From Actinomycetota bacterium (GTDB lineage Bacteria > Actinomycetota > Thermoleophilia > Solirubrobacterales > Solirubrobacteraceae): a DNA stretch of 7,588 nucleotides. The DNA is taken from positions 1 to 7,588 of the forward strand of contig VAYD01000376.1 of NCBI GenBank assembly GCA_005883905.1, in the 5' to 3' direction. The notes under the pieces were generated by a model. The model saw nothing but the letters and a program-made list of their open reading frames with translations, made no database searches and was not told where the DNA came from. Made by a program: the position numbers and the translations under genes. Below, one piece after another: positions 6,672 to 7,588 of the stretch (positions within the stretch are counted from its first letter, which is position 1; the number at the start of each line of letters is the position of its first letter).

Positions 6672-7434
6672 GCGCACCCGCCACGCGCCGGGCGCCTTCT
6701 CGTGGGTCGATCTCGCCACGAGCGACGCCGATGGCGCCAAGGTCTTCTACGGAGCCCTGCTCGGCTGGCGCTTCGAGGACATGCCGGTCCCGGACTCGCC
6801 GCCGTACTCGATGGCGACGATCGATGGGCGCACGGTCGCGGCGGTCTACGGCAAGCGCGACGATGCGCAGCCGTCGGCGTGGCTGTCGTACGTGACCGTC
6901 GACAACGCCGACTCCAGCGCGGCGCGCGCCACCGAGCTCGGCGCAACCGTCATCTCGGAGCCGTTCGACGTCCTGGAGGCGGGTCGCATGGCCGTCCTGC
7001 AGGACCCGACCGGCGCTGTGTTCGCCGTCTGGCAACCGAAGCAGAGCATCGGCGCGCAGCTCGTCAACGACGCCGGCGCGCTCACGATGAACCAGCTCAA
7101 CACGAGCGACCCCGGCACGGCACAGTCCTTCTACAGCGGGCTCTTCGGCTGGACCTTCCAGCAGGTCGCCTCCGGCGAGCAGGCCTACTGGGGCATCAAC
7201 AACGGCGAACGCCTCAACGGCGGCATGATGCCGACCCCGCAGGGATGGGAGATCCCGTCGCACTGGCTCGCGTACTTCACGACCGCGGACCTCGACGCGA
7301 GCGTCGCACAGGTCCGCGAGCTGGGTGGCGGCGTCACGATCGGCCCCGTGCCGATCCCGGCCGGCCGGTTCGCGGTCGCGACCGATCCTCAGGGTGCGGG
7401 CTTCGCGCTCTTCGAGGGCGAAGTCGACGACTGA
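6664..7434 (+). CDS. Two-domain VOC (glyoxalase/bleomycin-resistance fold) protein, CFP30B-like
   Basis: 256 residues containing two tandem VOC domains. Domain 1 (about 10-126) opens GAFSWVDLATSDADGAKVFY and GALLGWRFEDMP and closes MAVLQDPTGAVFAVWQ. Domain 2 (about 138-252) opens MNQLNTSDPGTAQSFYSGLFGWTF and closes FAVATDPQGAGFALFEG. The paired 'FY..L(L/F)GW' and 'DP.GA.FA' motifs match the 27-kDa-antigen (CFP30B/Rv0577-like) family, whose reaction is poorly defined. VOC proteins can act on, or sequester, small toxic compounds. The usual first-strand metal His is not obvious (Asp16 and Asn143 occupy the comparable strands), so metal catalysis is uncertain. The chosen ATG has GAGG (6651-6654) 9 nt upstream and overlaps the marR stop by 8 nt, indicating co-expression. 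Together with the divergent MFS pump, the context suggests detoxification. Confidence 0.88.
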   Translation: MGERTRHAPGAFSWVDLATSDADGAKVFYGALLGWRFEDMPVPDSPPYSMATIDGRTVAAVYGKRDDAQPSAWLSYVTVDNADSSAARATELGATVISEPFDVLEAGRMAVLQDPTGAVFAVWQPKQSIGAQLVNDAGALTMNQLNTSDPGTAQSFYSGLFGWTFQQVASGEQAYWGINNGERLNGGMMPTPQGWEIPSHWLAYFTTADLDASVAQVRELGGGVTIGPVPIPAGRFAVATDPQGAGFALFEGEVDD

Positions 7435-7586
7435 AGCTGCATCTCGCCGAGCGGGCAGCGCCACGGCTGCGCGCCGAAGCGCTTGATGCGCGCCTCAGCC
7501 TTGCGGTGCTGGCGAATATGCCAGCGGCGGCTCTTCACGGTGAGCAGGAACGACCGCTGCTTGCGCGTCGCGAGGTCCTCGGTCAT
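7389..7586 (-). CDS. Small basic hypothetical protein at the window edge
   Basis: 65 residues if the ATG at 7586 is the start; only two bases lie beyond it, so a longer N-terminus cannot be excluded. It reads MTEDLATRKQRSFLLTVKSR, then a basic stretch with Trp, His and Arg (RRWHIRQHRKAEARIKRFGA) and QPWRCPLGE. G or C fills most third positions until about codon 50, which supports real coding, and the other frames here hold stops. The last 15 codons overlap the VOC gene end by 46 nt on the opposite strand. There is one Cys and no membrane segment. The high Arg/Lys content could mean nucleic-acid or membrane-surface binding, but I recognise no family. Confidence 0.45.
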   Translation of the reverse strand: MTEDLATRKQRSFLLTVKSRRWHIRQHRKAEARIKRFGAQPWRCPLGEMQLQSSTSPSKSAKPAP

Positions 7587-7588
7587 CG

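Overview
The window is very GC-rich, with G or C at nearly every third codon position. It carries a SUF-type iron-sulfur operon with an Rrf2 regulator, a secreted beta-propeller/PKD protein, and a two-domain VOC protein of the mycobacterial CFP30B type. This suggests a high-GC actinobacterium, perhaps of the Thermoleophilia (Solirubrobacter/Conexibacter-like). That placement is inferred from protein character only; no phylogenetic marker is present.

Layout, left to right. (1) Positions 1-1421, minus strand: a large exported protein with repeated propeller-like segments and a PKD domain. It runs off the left edge, and its signal peptide lies in a different frame from the mature protein. (2) 1500-4373, minus strand: a compact operon transcribed rrf2 > sufC > sufS > sufU, with every junction overlapping by 1 or 8 nt. 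SufC, SufS and SufU look intact with all key residues. The Rrf2 regulator is frame-broken in its middle. No sufB, sufD or sufT is in the window. (3) 4487-4665, plus strand: a short helical hypothetical protein, also interrupted by an apparent one-base loss. (4) 4718-6163, minus strand: a DHA2-type MFS drug exporter. (5) 6164-6224: an AT-rich divergent control region with inverted repeats and two good -10 boxes. (6) 6225-7434, plus strand: a MarR regulator followed, with 8 nt overlap, by a two-domain VOC protein. (7) 7389-7586, minus strand: a small basic hypothetical ORF reaching the right edge and convergent with the VOC gene.

How the parts work together. In the suf operon, SufS takes sulfur from cysteine, SufU accepts it, SufC supplies ATPase activity to a SufBCD scaffold whose other members must lie elsewhere, and an Rrf2 protein would sense cluster status. 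The marR-voc/MFS block is a classical divergent detoxification module: MarR probably represses both directions from the palindromes between the genes.

I do not see strong evidence for a wholly new system. The most unusual feature is a run of apparent small deletions. Single-base losses fit the secreted-protein and small-ORF breaks. The rrf2 break looks like an 11-nt loss, and the MFS pump appears to lack about 10 residues in frame at the TM4/loop border. This could be gene decay or sequence error, and raw reads or relatives would decide it.
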